Made by a program: the position numbers and the translations under genes
Shown: positions 46,356 through 56,429 of the stretch, piece after piece
Position numbering within the stretch: position 1 is the first letter of the stretch
How the letters are laid out: each line of letters opens with the position of its first letter
Notes under the pieces: model-generated
The model's input: only the letters and a program-made list of their open reading frames with translations
Databases searched by the model: none
Told to the model about the DNA's origin: nothing
Assembly (NCBI GenBank): GCA_030827165.1
Contig: JAURFB010000004.1
Coordinates: 1 to 64,000 of the forward strand
Origin: Marivivens sp.
GTDB lineage: Bacteria; Pseudomonadota; Alphaproteobacteria; Rhodobacterales; Rhodobacteraceae
Reading direction: 5' to 3'
DNA: 64,000 nt

Positions 46356-48548
46356 ATGACACAGGATTTCATGCCCGCGATGAGCCACGCCGATTTTCTT
46401 GAAAGCCCGTTTCCCACGCCGGTCGGCATCGACGCCGACCTGAGCGGGCCAAGCCGCTTCTATAACCGCGAGCTGAGCTGGCTCGGCTTCAACTGGCGCG
46501 TCTTGGAAGAATCTGAAAACCCGCGCGTGCCGCTTCTCGAGCGTCTGCGGTTCCTGTCGATATCGGCCACCAACCTCGATGAATTCTATACCGTTCGCGT
46601 CGCCGGCCTTCGGGAACTGGCGCGGGCAGGAAACACGGCGCCCTCGCTTGATGGCCTGACACCTGCCGAACAACTGGCCCTGATCGACGACAACGCCCGC
46701 CGCCTGATGACGCGACAGCAAGACGTGTTCACCCGGCTTACCGCCGAGCTTGCCGATAACGGCATCCAGATCTGCGTCCGCGGCAGTCTGACCGAGCAAG
46801 ACGAGAGTCACCTCGAAGACGTGTTTCTCAACAAGGTCTTTCCGGTTCTCTCGCCCCTCGCCGTCGATCCGGCACACCCCTTCCCCTTCATCCCCAACGA
46901 AGGCTTCGCCCTCGCGCTTCAGTTGGAGCGGACGCTCGACAAGCGCCCCCTGCGCGCGCTCTTGCCGGTTCCTGCCCAGATCGACCGCTTCATTCCCCTG
47001 CCCGCCGAAAGCGGCCACCGCTTCTTGCCGCTCGAAGAGCTGCTGATCTTGCACATCGGCCAGCTTTTCCCCGGCTATGGGGTCAAGGGCCACTGCGCGT
47101 TCCGGGTGCTGCGCGACAGCGATCTCGAGGTCGAGGACGAGGCCGAAGACCTCGTGCGCGAGTTCGAGACCGCGCTCAAAAGGCGTCGCAGGGGCGAGGT
47201 GGTGCGGATGAAAATGTCGGCCGGTGCGCCACCCGCGCTCAAATCGATGATCATGGACGAACTGCACGTCCGCGAGGACGAAGTGGTCGAAGTCGAGGGG
47301 ATGATCGGCATGGCCGACCTTGGCGAACTGGTGCTCGACGCCCGCCCCGATCTTCTCTGGCCGCCCTACAGCCCGCGCGTGCCCGAGCGGGTTCAGGATT
47401 TCGACGGCGATATGTTCGCCGCGATCCGGCAGAAAGATATGCTGCTGCACCACCCCTACGAGACCTTCGACATGGTGGTGCGCTTCTTGCAACAAGCCGC
47501 CCGCGATCCTGACGTGGTGGCGATCAAGCAGACACTCTATCGCACCTCGCGCAATTCCCCGATCGTCGAGGCGCTGTGCGAGGCGGCGGAAGATGGCAAA
47601 TCCGTGACCGCTTTGGTCGAGCTGAAGGCCCGCTTTGACGAGGCCGCCAATATCCGCCAGTCGCGCCGTCTTGAGCGGGCGGGGGCGCACGTGGTTTACG
47701 GCTTTACCAACTACAAGACCCACGCCAAGATCTCGACCGTGGTGCGGCGCGAGGGCGACCAGCTCGTGACCTACACCCATTTCGGGACCGGCAATTATCA
47801 CCCGATCACCGCCCGGATCTATACGGACCTCTCGCTTTTCACCTGCGACAAGGCGCTGGGGCGCGATGCGACGAAAGTGTTCAACTATCTATCGGGCTAT
47901 GCCCAGCCTGAAAGGCTGGAAAACCTCGCCATCTCGCCCATTTCGCTCAAGCCGCGACTTCTGGAGATGATCGAGGCCGAGGCCGAACACGCCCGCGCCG
48001 GCAAGCCGACGGCGATCTGGGTCAAGCTCAACAGCCTCATCGAAGGCGATGTGATCGACGCGCTGTATGCCGCCTCTCAGGCGGGCGTGAAAATCAGCCT
48101 CGTGGTGCGCGGCATCTGTGGCCTGCGCCCCGGCGTGAAGGGCCTGAGCGAGAATATCCGCGTCAAATCCATCATCGGCCGGTTCCTCGAACATTCGCGC
48201 ATCGTCTGTTTCGGCAACGGGCATGGCTTGCCCTCGAAGAAAGCCCGCGTCTTTATCTCATCGGCCGACTGGATGGACCGCAACCTCAACCGCCGGGTCG
48301 AGACGCTTGTCGAGATCACCAACCCCACGGTGAGGGCCCAGATCGTCAGCCAGATCATGACCGCGAACCTGCATGATGTTGCGCAAAGCTGGACCATGGG
48401 CGGCGACGGTTCCTTTACCCGCGCGGCGCTTCCTGAAAGCGGATCGGCCTTCAACTGTCACCGCTTCTTCATGGAAAACCCCTCGCTGTCGGGTCGTGGA
48501 TCGGCGGGCGCCAAGGATGTCCCGGAACTGACCCATACCGACGATTGA
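46356..48548 (+). CDS. ppk: Polyphosphate kinase 1
   Basis: This 730-residue enzyme makes polyphosphate from ATP. The N-terminal region begins [20 protein letters not shown]. The autophosphorylated His is in [18 protein letters not shown] and the second catalytic region contains [20 protein letters not shown]; metal-binding and ATP regions [12 protein letters not shown] and [14 protein letters not shown] follow the PLD-type fold. The start at 46356 (ATG) is preferred over an in-frame GTG at 46350; no strong Shine-Dalgarno decides. It is followed 49 bases later by ppx, so synthesis and breakdown are co-encoded. Confidence 0.96.
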   Translation: MTQDFMPAMSHADFLESPFPTPVGIDADLSGPSRFYNRELSWLGFNWRVLEESENPRVPLLERLRFLSISATNLDEFYTVRVAGLRELARAGNTAPSLDGLTPAEQLALIDDNARRLMTRQQDVFTRLTAELADNGIQICVRGSLTEQDESHLEDVFLNKVFPVLSPLAVDPAHPFPFIPNEGFALALQLERTLDKRPLRALLPVPAQIDRFIPLPAESGHRFLPLEELLILHIGQLFPGYGVKGHCAFRVLRDSDLEVEDEAEDLVREFETALKRRRRGEVVRMKMSAGAPPALKSMIMDELHVREDEVVEVEGMIGMADLGELVLDARPDLLWPPYSPRVPERVQDFDGDMFAAIRQKDMLLHHPYETFDMVVRFLQQAARDPDVVAIKQTLYRTSRNSPIVEALCEAAEDGKSVTALVELKARFDEAANIRQSRRLERAGAHVVYGFTNYKTHAKISTVVRREGDQLVTYTHFGTGNYHPITARIYTDLSLFTCDKALGRDATKVFNYLSGYAQPERLENLAISPISLKPRLLEMIEAEAEHARAGKPTAIWVKLNSLIEGDVIDALYAASQAGVKISLVVRGICGLRPGVKGLSENIRVKSIIGRFLEHSRIVCFGNGHGLPSKKARVFISSADWMDRNLNRRVETLVEITNPTVRAQIVSQIMTANLHDVAQSWTMGGDGSFTRAALPESGSAFNCHRFFMENPSLSGRGSAGAKDVPELTHTDD

Positions 48549-48597
48549 CAGGCCTCGCCCTGCCGCCAAGACTGCCCAAGGATCCTGGGGGACACGC

Positions 48598-50145
48598 ATG
48601 ATTGAAGCCGAGACGCGCGACACGACCGATTGGGGTGGCTTTGGTCGTCCGATTTTTGACGACCCCAAGGCCCGCGCCCTGTCGCGCGTTGGCGTGGTCG
48701 ATGTGGGCTCCAACTCGGTGCGCCTCGTTGTGTTCGACGGGGCGGCCCGCAGCCCGGCCTATTTCTATAACGAAAAGGTCATGGCCGGCCTCGGTGCGGG
48801 TCTGGCCGAGACCGGGCGGCTCAATCCGGTTGGCCGGGCGCGGGCGATCTCGGCCATCCGACGCTTCGCCGCCCTGGCCGAAGGCATGGGTATCCGCCCG
48901 TTGACGGCAGTCGCCACCGCCGCTGTGCGCGAGGCCGAGGACGGGGAAGACTTCCGCTCCGAGGTCGAACGGGAAACCGGCGTGAAGCTATGGGTGATCG
49001 ACGGGCGGGAAGAGGCCCGGCTTTCAGCCCAGGGCGTGCTGCTTGGCTGGCCCGGCAGCTATGGAATCGTTTGCGATATCGGCGGCTCGTCGATGGAAAT
49101 CGCCGATTTGGATCAGGGCAAGGTCGGCCGGCGGGAAACATCGCCGCTCGGCCCCCTCCGCCTGAGCCGCTTTACCACCAAGAAGGCCCTCAGGGACCAC
49201 ATCAAGGTAGTCGTTCAGGATTTGCACTCCAAGATGGCCCACGAGACCGGCAGGCGGCTCTTTCTCGTAGGCGGGAGCTGGCGCGCCATTGCCCGGATAG
49301 ACATGGAGCGGCGTGATTATCCGCTGACTGTCTTGCATGAATACCGGATGTCCTCGCAGAACGTCGCGCTGACACAAAGCTATATCGAAGCCACCAATCC
49401 CGAAGTGGTCCGAAACCGCGCTGGGATTTCCGCCGACCGCATGGCGTTGGTCCCGATTGCCGTGGTGGTGCTGCGGGAACTGGTCAAGACCTTCAGGCCC
49501 AAGGACATCACGGTCAGCTCCTATGGCATCCGCGAGGGGATGCTCTACGAGCAGATGCCTGCCGATCTGCGTGCTCGCGACCCGCTGATCGAGGCCTGTC
49601 GCTTCGCCGAAGCCAAGGACGCCCGGCTGCCCGGTTTTGGCAAGATCCTCTATGATTTTGTCTTGCCGCTTTTCCCGAAGGCCGACTGGCAGAAAAAGCG
49701 GATCATCAAGGCGGCCTGCCTCTTGCATGACGTGACATGGCGCGCGCATCCCGACTATCGCGACGAGGTCGCCTTCGACAACGCCACCCGCGCCAATCTG
49801 GGCGGCCTCAAGCATCGCGAACGGGTGTTCCTTGGCCTGTCGCTCCTGCACCGCTATTCCAACAAGCGCGAAGGCTCCCGGTTCGAGAAGATTTTCCAGA
49901 TTCTGACCGTGGAAGAGCTTCAACAGGCCGAAGTCTTGGGCAAGGCGATGCGCCTTGGCGCGATGCTCTGGCTCGGGGCCGAAGAGGCGCCGGGCGAGCT
50001 CATCTGGCGGCCGAAGAAGCGCGATCTCGAACTGGTCCTCAGCGCCCATGCGCGACCACTTTTTGGCGAGGTTGCGCAAAACCGGCTCAGTGCCCTTGCC
50101 GCATCGCTGCGGGCGACGGTGAACGTCACGATCCTTGACGCGTGA
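48598..50145 (+). CDS. ppx: Exopolyphosphatase / Ppx-GppA family
   Basis: This 515-residue enzyme releases phosphate from polyphosphate and/or hydrolyses pppGpp. The ASKHA phosphate-binding loops are VVDVGSNSVRLVVFDG and DIGGSSMEIADL, with the catalytic Glu in the DGREEARLSAQGV region. The long C-terminal helical domain (HD-like, HRYSNKREGSRFEKI) gives full-length E. coli Ppx size. GGAG-like bases (CTGGGGGAC) precede the start. It forms a pair with ppk. Confidence 0.94.
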   Translation: MIEAETRDTTDWGGFGRPIFDDPKARALSRVGVVDVGSNSVRLVVFDGAARSPAYFYNEKVMAGLGAGLAETGRLNPVGRARAISAIRRFAALAEGMGIRPLTAVATAAVREAEDGEDFRSEVERETGVKLWVIDGREEARLSAQGVLLGWPGSYGIVCDIGGSSMEIADLDQGKVGRRETSPLGPLRLSRFTTKKALRDHIKVVVQDLHSKMAHETGRRLFLVGGSWRAIARIDMERRDYPLTVLHEYRMSSQNVALTQSYIEATNPEVVRNRAGISADRMALVPIAVVVLRELVKTFRPKDITVSSYGIREGMLYEQMPADLRARDPLIEACRFAEAKDARLPGFGKILYDFVLPLFPKADWQKKRIIKAACLLHDVTWRAHPDYRDEVAFDNATRANLGGLKHRERVFLGLSLLHRYSNKREGSRFEKIFQILTVEELQQAEVLGKAMRLGAMLWLGAEEAPGELIWRPKKRDLELVLSAHARPLFGEVAQNRLSALAASLRATVNVTILDA

Positions 50146-51171
50146 TCAAAGGGCGATATCGAGCGATACGGGGAAGTGGTCAGAAGCGGTCAGAAGCGCC
50201 CCGCGCAGCGTCTGGTCGGCATAGATCGCCGGATCATCGAAAGGATGCCAGATGCGCCAGACCGGATCGAGGTCGTGAAGCTTTGGCGAGACCATGATGT
50301 AATCAAGCATGGCCGAAAGATAGCGTCCGTCGGGAGGCAGTCGAAACCGCGAGCTGGTCGGGATCGCGCCGATCCGCTGGCTGAGGGCCAGCCGTGCATG
50401 GGGATCGAAAAGGCGCGTCGCGCCCTCTTCGCCCATGATGATCTCGACGCTCGAGCGCCCGAAGAGCTTTTCATAGTCGTCAAGACCGGGGCCGTCATTG
50501 AGATCGCCGAGCACGATCAGGTCGTCCCCGTCCTCGAGGTGCTGCTCGATCCGCTGGCGCAGCCAGATGCACTGGGCAAGCTGCTTGCGCCGGTTCTCGA
50601 TGGAGATGCGATAGGCCGCGTGCCCCTCTTGCGCTCCGTGCGGCGCTTTCGAATTGGCGTGAACGCCGATCAGCCGGATCTCGCGCCCGCCCTTGGTCTT
50701 AAGCGCCACCTCGAGCGGCGGCTTGGACCAACGGATCAATTCCGGCGCGGCGTCGATATCGAGGTCGAGCCGGAACACGCCGTCGAACCTGGGGGCATCG
50801 CGCGATCCTTTCTTGCCAGTCCCGTCGCCGCGCGGAGCGTGCCGCGCCGAAACCGTATCGGGATCATAGAGCAGAATGATCTCTTGCTGCGTGTCGTTTG
50901 GAAATCCGGCCAGCGCCGTGCGGGCGCGGATACCGGCATAGGCCGCGAAATTCTCGAGCGCGACGCGCCCGTCGCGATGCGGCGAGATGTCGGGGGCTTC
51001 GATGATCAAGATCGCATCGGCGTTAATCGCCCGAAACACCCGCGCCAGCGCCACCGCCTGTTCGGCCTTGGTCACATCCTGACGGCCGGACCAGCTATTG
51101 TTGTCGATCAGCGCTCCGTCATCGTCAAAGAGGTTCGAGAACCATTCGACGTTGTAGGTGGCCAATCTCAT
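50146..51171 (-). CDS. Endonuclease/exonuclease/phosphatase-family protein
   Basis: This 341-residue protein has the EEP fold. Motifs in order are MRLATYNVEWFSNLF (Asn), LIIEAPDI (the Glu metal ligand), RLIGVHANSKAPHG (His/Asn), LIVLGDLNDGPGLDDYE (Asp/Asn) and LDYIMVSPKLHD plus the terminal SDHFPVSLDIAL (Asp/His). The nuclease/phosphatase metal site is therefore complete. No signal peptide. Natural substrate (nucleic acid, lipid or phosphoester) is unknown. It shares direction and is near the J-domain gene. Confidence 0.9.
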   Translation of the reverse strand: MRLATYNVEWFSNLFDDDGALIDNNSWSGRQDVTKAEQAVALARVFRAINADAILIIEAPDISPHRDGRVALENFAAYAGIRARTALAGFPNDTQQEIILLYDPDTVSARHAPRGDGTGKKGSRDAPRFDGVFRLDLDIDAAPELIRWSKPPLEVALKTKGGREIRLIGVHANSKAPHGAQEGHAAYRISIENRRKQLAQCIWLRQRIEQHLEDGDDLIVLGDLNDGPGLDDYEKLFGRSSVEIIMGEEGATRLFDPHARLALSQRIGAIPTSSRFRLPPDGRYLSAMLDYIMVSPKLHDLDPVWRIWHPFDDPAIYADQTLRGALLTASDHFPVSLDIAL

Positions 51172-51178
51172 GCGTCCC

Positions 51179-51859
51179 TCATGCGGCTTTCCCGCTGATC
51201 TGCTCCCAGGCGCGGTTGATCGAGATGAGCCGTTTCTCGGCCATGCGGATCGCCTCTTCGGGAAGGCCGCGCGCCATCATCTGGTCGGGGTGGCTCTCGC
51301 GGACGCAGGCCCGCCAGGCGGCCTTCACCTCTTCGATCGACGCATCATGCGCGACACCCAAGACGTCATAGGGATCGCGTTCGGCATAGGGGACAAACTG
51401 AGCGCGAATGCGGGCAAAGCGGCGCGGTTCGAAGCCGAAAATCCGGGCGACTTCGGCCAGAAACGCGTTTTCGGCCGGATGGTATTCCCCATCGGCCATC
51501 GCGATATGGAAAAGCCCTTCCATCAGATCGCACAAGGCCTCAACCTCGTCGCCATACATCGCCTTGATGCGGCGGGCGTATTCCTCGAATCCCGCCACGT
51601 CTTGCCGCGCGAGGTTGAACACCTTGGCGGCATTCGCTTCGTCCTCTTGCGCAATGACAAAGACCTCGCGGAAGGCCGAAACCTCGTCACGGGTCACAAG
51701 GCCGTCAGCCTTGGCCATCTTGGCGCCAAGACCGATCACGGCGATGGCGAAAGCGACCGATCGCTCGGGCGGGGTTCGGAGCCTTTCGAAGACGGTTGAA
51801 AGCCCCTCGCCCTTGGCGAGAGAGGAAAGGGCATCGGCAATGCGGGTCCAAATCGACAT
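51179..51859 (-). CDS. TerB-plus-J-domain chaperone (DjlA-like)
   Basis: This 226-residue protein combines a TerB-like N-terminal helical domain (FAIAVIGLGAKMAKADGLVTRDEVSAFREV ... MADGEYHPAENAFL) with a C-terminal J-domain (DPYDVLGVAHDASIEEVKAAWR) with the HPD motif at SHPDQMMARG. There is no membrane anchor like that of E. coli DjlA. J-domains stimulate DnaK; the TerB half suggests metal or stress sensing. Common in Alphaproteobacteria. Confidence 0.92.
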   Translation of the reverse strand: MSIWTRIADALSSLAKGEGLSTVFERLRTPPERSVAFAIAVIGLGAKMAKADGLVTRDEVSAFREVFVIAQEDEANAAKVFNLARQDVAGFEEYARRIKAMYGDEVEALCDLMEGLFHIAMADGEYHPAENAFLAEVARIFGFEPRRFARIRAQFVPYAERDPYDVLGVAHDASIEEVKAAWRACVRESHPDQMMARGLPEEAIRMAEKRLISINRAWEQISGKAA

Positions 51860-51891
51860 GGGAGCCAGCCTAACGGTTTGGGACGTGGATG

Positions 51892-52359
51892 TCAGAGGCG
51901 TTTTTGCATCAGCACCAGATCAATCCAGCGGCCGAACTTGAACCCGACCTCGGTAAGGCGGGCGATCTCTTGAAAACCAAGTGCCGCGTGGAAGGAAACG
52001 CCCGCCCTATTTTCTCCGCTGACACCGGCCCACATGGAATGTTTGCCGGCCTGCGCCGCATGAGCCATGAGCGCCTTCATCAACCCGCGGCCATAGCCGC
52101 GCCCGGCAGTGCCGGAGGCGAGAAGGACAGTGTGTTCCACTGTATGAAAATATCCTCTTCCGCCGCGAAACTGGAAATAACGGGCAAAGCCCTGAATCCC
52201 GCCGTCATCGGCCACAAGGCAAACATCTGTGGCGATCATCTTTTCGACATCCTCAACCGATTTCTCGTCGGGCAGGAATGTCACGGTCGTTTCGCGGATA
52301 TAGTGGTTCCAGATCGCGGCAATCGCAGGCGCGTCGGCGGCGGTGGCGGGGCGGATCAT
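51892..52359 (-). CDS. GNAT-family N-acetyltransferase
   Basis: This 155-residue acetyltransferase shows the GNAT fold: N-terminal IRPATAADAPAIAAIWNHYIRETTVTF, acetyl-CoA loop LASGTAGRGYGRGLMKALMAHA, and C-terminal GVSFHAALGFQEIARLTEVGFKFGRWID. The sequence is like phosphinothricin/methionine-sulfone acetyltransferases. The substrate is not known. Its start overlaps the upstream VOC gene stop by 4 bases. Confidence 0.9.
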   Translation of the reverse strand: MIRPATAADAPAIAAIWNHYIRETTVTFLPDEKSVEDVEKMIATDVCLVADDGGIQGFARYFQFRGGRGYFHTVEHTVLLASGTAGRGYGRGLMKALMAHAAQAGKHSMWAGVSGENRAGVSFHAALGFQEIARLTEVGFKFGRWIDLVLMQKRL

Positions 52360-52976
52360 GCAAGGTGCCTCTCGTCGCCCTCGGGCGTAAGGAAACAGGC
52401 GGATAGCGAGGGAATCGGGGCCGTTTCAAAGTCGATACGGGGATCTTCCAGTCGCAGGGCAAGCATTGCGGCGATTGTCACCGCGTCTGGATGGTGGATC
52501 GTCAGCCGTTTGAGCCGCAGGCCACTGTCGGCCAGCCGTGTGGCGGGGTGGCGGATGCCGGGGGCCCATTCGATCAGCGTCGGCCAGCCGCCCGCCATCG
52601 GCAGGCTGCCGTCCTTTGGCACAGAGATGCGCCATTTCAGATCGCCGCGTTCGAGGTCGACCGCCTCGCCCGCCCCTTTTGGACTGGCCGCGAGGGCGGC
52701 GTCCAGATCGTCGCAGGCCACGATCCAGTTGCCGAGCCGCGGCGGGCCGGACACCCCATCAAGCCCGAACCAGCGCGGCCCTTGCGAGCCCGCCTCAGGA
52801 TCGGGCGCGATCACCTCCAGATAAAGGTCGGGACCAAGACAAAAGAGCCGGTTGTGGGTGCCATAGCGGGCGTGTTTGCCGCCGTTCTGAAAGGGCAGTC
52901 CCAAGGCGGCTTCGGCCCAGGCCGCACCTTCGGCTAGGTCAGAGCAGACCACAGCGAGATGATCGAGCCGCCACAT
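52356..52976 (-). CDS. Glyoxalase-like (VOC) domain protein
   Basis: This 206-residue protein has two VOC-like halves: MWRLDHLAVVCSDLAEGAAW with GTHNRLFCLGPDLYLEVIA and the second half EWAPGIRHPATRLADSGLRLKRLTIHHPDA. The family (glyoxalase-like, PF13468-type) has an unclear role. It lacks the full glyoxalase I metal set as far as can be seen. It is coupled by a 4-base overlap to the acetyltransferase, so they may act on the same compound. Confidence 0.85.
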   Translation of the reverse strand: MWRLDHLAVVCSDLAEGAAWAEAALGLPFQNGGKHARYGTHNRLFCLGPDLYLEVIAPDPEAGSQGPRWFGLDGVSGPPRLGNWIVACDDLDAALAASPKGAGEAVDLERGDLKWRISVPKDGSLPMAGGWPTLIEWAPGIRHPATRLADSGLRLKRLTIHHPDAVTIAAMLALRLEDPRIDFETAPIPSLSACFLTPEGDERHLA

Positions 52977-53084
52977 CGGGGAATCCTTGTCACAGTGATC
53001 ACCACTTTCGACTGATCTGTCTTTGATTCAAGCCCGTATCGCCCTAAGTGGGAACAAACATAACGCAAACAGTCAGGTATTTGG

Positions 53085-54266
53085 ATGTCACTCCTCGGCG
53101 CGATCGATCGCTTCTTCAAACACGATGCCTTTGGAGGCATCTTGCTGATGGCCTCGGCCCTTGCTGCGCTGATGGTCGCCAACTCCTCGCTTCAGCCTTT
53201 CTACGACGCCTTTCTCGGCGCCAAGCTTTCCATCACCCTTAATGGCGACGGCCTCGCCAAGCCGTTGATCCTATGGATCAACGATGGCCTGATGGCGGTG
53301 TTCTTCTTCCTGATCGGTCTTGAGCTGAAGCGCGAAATGCTGGAGGGCAAGCTCAAGAACCCGCGCGACGTCGTGCTTCCGGGCATGGCGGCGGTCGGGG
53401 GGATGATCCTGCCTGCGGTCGTTTTCGTGGCGCTCAACTGGACAACCCCCGAAAACATCGGCGGCTGGGCGATCCCTGCGGCGACCGACATTGCCTTTGC
53501 CCTTGGTATCCTTGCCCTGATCGGCACGGGCGCGCCCGCCTCGCTCAAGGTCTTCCTTCTCACGCTGGCCATCCTCGACGATCTTGGCGCCATCGTGATT
53601 ATCGCCCTTTTCTATACCGCAGAACTCAAGGTCGATTACCTGATGCTCGCAGCCATCCCGTTGCTGGGCCTGCTTTGGCTGAACTGGAAAGGCGCCCACC
53701 GGATCGCCCCGGCACTGCTTCTCGGCACGATCATGTGGTTTCTCGTGTTGAAATCGGGCGTCCACGCGACGCTGGCAGGTGTGATCACCGCCTTCACCAT
53801 CCCGCTCACCGACAAATTCGGCAAATCGCCCCTTCATAGCCTTGAACACGGGCTATCCCCCTATGTGCTCTACATGATCGTGCCGATCTTTGCCTTTGCC
53901 AATGCGGGCGTTGTCTTGACAGGCCTGTCGCTGTCCGACCTCTTTGCCCCCCTGCCCCTTGGCATTGCCCTTGGCCTCATCGTTGGCAAGCAGGTCGGCG
54001 TATTCGGGATGACTTGGGCAATGGTCAAGCTCGGCCTTGCCCGTTTGCCGCACGGGGCGAACTGGATGCATATCTATGGCATCGCCTGCCTTGCGGGCAT
54101 CGGCTTTACCATGTCGCTCTTCATCGGCTCGCTGAGCTTTGCCGATCCGGCGCAGATGAACGCGGTGCGGCTCGGCGTCCTGTCCGGCTCGGTGGTCTCG
54201 GCGATCCTGGGCTATGGCGTGTTGATGCTGGCGGCGCGGCGCGAGGCCGCGACGGCCACTGCCTAG
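53085..54266 (+). CDS. nhaA: Na+/H+ antiporter NhaA
   Basis: This 393-residue inner-membrane antiporter swaps sodium for protons to control pH and salt. The paired Asp motif is in [20 protein letters not shown], and the fold-specific [15 protein letters not shown] stretch precedes it. About 11-12 hydrophobic helices cover the protein. The opening [20 protein letters not shown] is conserved. It converges on the methylmalonyl-CoA mutase gene, overlapping by 4 bases at the stop codons. Confidence 0.96.
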   Translation: MSLLGAIDRFFKHDAFGGILLMASALAALMVANSSLQPFYDAFLGAKLSITLNGDGLAKPLILWINDGLMAVFFFLIGLELKREMLEGKLKNPRDVVLPGMAAVGGMILPAVVFVALNWTTPENIGGWAIPAATDIAFALGILALIGTGAPASLKVFLLTLAILDDLGAIVIIALFYTAELKVDYLMLAAIPLLGLLWLNWKGAHRIAPALLLGTIMWFLVLKSGVHATLAGVITAFTIPLTDKFGKSPLHSLEHGLSPYVLYMIVPIFAFANAGVVLTGLSLSDLFAPLPLGIALGLIVGKQVGVFGMTWAMVKLGLARLPHGANWMHIYGIACLAGIGFTMSLFIGSLSFADPAQMNAVRLGVLSGSVVSAILGYGVLMLAARREAATATA

Positions 54267-56392
54267 GCCCGCGCCTGACGGATCAGGCTCAGGATATTTT
54301 TGGCGGCCTCGGGGATGTTGGTCCCGGGGCCGAAAATCTCCTTCACGCCCGCTTTCTTGAGGAAGTCATAGTCCTGCTGCGGGATCACCCCGCCGCAGAT
54401 CACGATGATATCCTCGGCCCCCTGATCCTTGAGCGCCTGCACGAGTTTCGGCGCGAGAGTCTTGTGGCCCGCCGCCTGTGACGAGATGCCGACGACGTGC
54501 ACGTCATTGTCGATTGCGTCCTGCGCGGCCTCGTCGGGCGTCTGGAAGAGCGGGCCCACGTCAACGTCAAAGCCGATATCGGCGAAGGCCGTGGCGATCA
54601 CCTTGGCGCCTCGGTCATGGCCGTCTTGCCCCATCTTGACGACAAGCATCCGCGGGCGGCGGCCTTCTGCCTTTGCGAAATCTTCGACCGCCGTCTGGAT
54701 CGCGGCAAAGTCCGCGTCGCCCTCGTAGGCCGCGCCATAGACGCCGGCGAGGGTCTTGACCTCGGCCCGGTGCCGCCCGAATTCCTTTTCCATCGCCATG
54801 CTGATTTCTCCCACGGTGGCCCGTTGACGGGCGGCCTCAACAGCCGCTTCGAGAAGATTGCCCCCCTCCTTGGCACGCCGCGACAGCTCGGCCAGAGCGG
54901 CTTCGCAGGCTTCGGCGTCGCGGGTGCCCTTGACCCGCTGGAGGCGGGAAATCTGGTTGGCCCGCACGGCATCATTGTCGATATCGAGAATGTCGATCGG
55001 GTCTTCCTTGGCGAGGCGGTATTTGTTCACCCCGACGATGACCTCTTCGCCACGGTCGATCATCGCCTGCCGTCGCGCGGCGCTTTCCTCGATCCGCAGC
55101 TTCGGCAGGCCCGAGGCCACGGCCTTGGTCATGCCGCCCATGTCCTCGACCTCTTCGATCAGCGCCCAAGCCTTTTCCGCCAGTTCGGCGGTGAGGCTCT
55201 CGACATAGTAAGAGCCCGCCAGCGGATCGACCACGTTGGTGATCCCCGTCTCTTCCTGAAGGATGAGTTGCGTGTTGCGGGCGATGCGGGCCGAAAAATC
55301 GGTCGGCAAGGCGATCGCCTCGTCAAGCGCGTTGGTGTGGAGCGATTGTGTTCCCCCCAGCGCCGCCGCCATCGCCTCATAGGCGGTGCGGACGACGTTG
55401 TTGTAGGGGTCTTGCTCCTGAAGGCTAACGCCCGAGGTCTGGCAATGGGTGCGCAGCATCGAAGAGCCGGGCTTTTGGGGATTGAACTCGGCCATGATCC
55501 GGTGCCAAAGAAGCCGCGCGGCGCGCAGCTTGGCGGCCTCCATGAAGAAATTCATGCCGATGGCGAAGAAGAACGACAGACGCCCCGCGAAATCATCGAC
55601 ATTCATCCCCCGCGCGATAGCGGCGCGAACGTATTCGCGCCCGTCGGCAAGGGTATAGGCCAGCTCCTGCACGAGGTTCGCCCCCGCCTCCTGCATATGG
55701 TAGCCGGAGATCGAGATCGAGTTGAACTTGGGCATCTCTTTGGAGGTGTATTCGATGATGTCGGCCACGATCCGCATCGAAGGCTCGGGCGGATAGACAT
55801 AGGTGTTGCGGACCATGAACTCCTTTAGAATGTCGTTCTGGATCGTCCCCGACAGGACCGCGCGGGAATGCCCCTGCTCTTCGCCGGTGACGATGAAATT
55901 GGCGAGGATCGGGATCACCGCGCCGTTCATCGTCATCGAGACCGACACCTTGTCGAGCGGGATGCCGTCGAAGAGGATCTTCATGTCCTCGACGGAATCG
56001 ATGGCCACGCCGGCTTTACCCACATCGCCCTCGACGCGGGGGTGATCGCTGTCATAGCCGCGGTGGGTGGCGAGGTCGAAGGCGACCGAAACGCCCTGCT
56101 GACCGGCGGCAAGAGCACGGCGGTAGAAGGCGTTCGATTCTTCGGCGGTCGAAAAGCCCGCGTATTGGCGGATGGTCCAGGGGCGGCCCGCATACATCGT
56201 CGCGCGGGGGCCGCGGGTGAAGGGGGCGAGGCCGGGCACGGTCCCGAGGTGATCAAGGCCCCTGATGTCCTCCTCAGTGTAAAGAGGCTTGACCGGAATG
56301 CCCTCGAGCGTGTTCCATGTCAGGCTGTCGGGATCGGCGCCGCGCATCTCCTTGGCCGCCAGGGCCCGCCATTTCTCAATCTTGTCAGCCAT
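54263..56392 (-). CDS. scpA: Methylmalonyl-CoA mutase
   Basis: This 709-residue adenosylcobalamin enzyme converts methylmalonyl-CoA to succinyl-CoA. The N-terminal TIM-barrel shows [40 protein letters not shown] and RILARN-like QL regions. The C-terminal B12 domain has [21 protein letters not shown] (His cobalt ligand). The ATG at 56392 ([18 protein letters not shown]) is preferred; an in-frame GTG at 56410 adds 6 residues. It is the last gene of the pcc operon in this window and closes the propionyl-CoA pathway. Confidence 0.95.
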   Translation of the reverse strand: MADKIEKWRALAAKEMRGADPDSLTWNTLEGIPVKPLYTEEDIRGLDHLGTVPGLAPFTRGPRATMYAGRPWTIRQYAGFSTAEESNAFYRRALAAGQQGVSVAFDLATHRGYDSDHPRVEGDVGKAGVAIDSVEDMKILFDGIPLDKVSVSMTMNGAVIPILANFIVTGEEQGHSRAVLSGTIQNDILKEFMVRNTYVYPPEPSMRIVADIIEYTSKEMPKFNSISISGYHMQEAGANLVQELAYTLADGREYVRAAIARGMNVDDFAGRLSFFFAIGMNFFMEAAKLRAARLLWHRIMAEFNPQKPGSSMLRTHCQTSGVSLQEQDPYNNVVRTAYEAMAAALGGTQSLHTNALDEAIALPTDFSARIARNTQLILQEETGITNVVDPLAGSYYVESLTAELAEKAWALIEEVEDMGGMTKAVASGLPKLRIEESAARRQAMIDRGEEVIVGVNKYRLAKEDPIDILDIDNDAVRANQISRLQRVKGTRDAEACEAALAELSRRAKEGGNLLEAAVEAARQRATVGEISMAMEKEFGRHRAEVKTLAGVYGAAYEGDADFAAIQTAVEDFAKAEGRRPRMLVVKMGQDGHDRGAKVIATAFADIGFDVDVGPLFQTPDEAAQDAIDNDVHVVGISSQAAGHKTLAPKLVQALKDQGAEDIIVICGGVIPQQDYDFLKKAGVKEIFGPGTNIPEAAKNILSLIRQARA

Positions 56393-56429
56393 TTGAAAAG
56401 CCTTTCTCACGTTCGCCGCCGCGGGTCAT

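Noticed and set aside
45648-47801. Long antisense open frame (over 700 codons) opposite hdaA and ppk
   Set aside because: It mirrors the codon structure of high-GC genes, has no recognised motif, and the sense strand encodes clear families.
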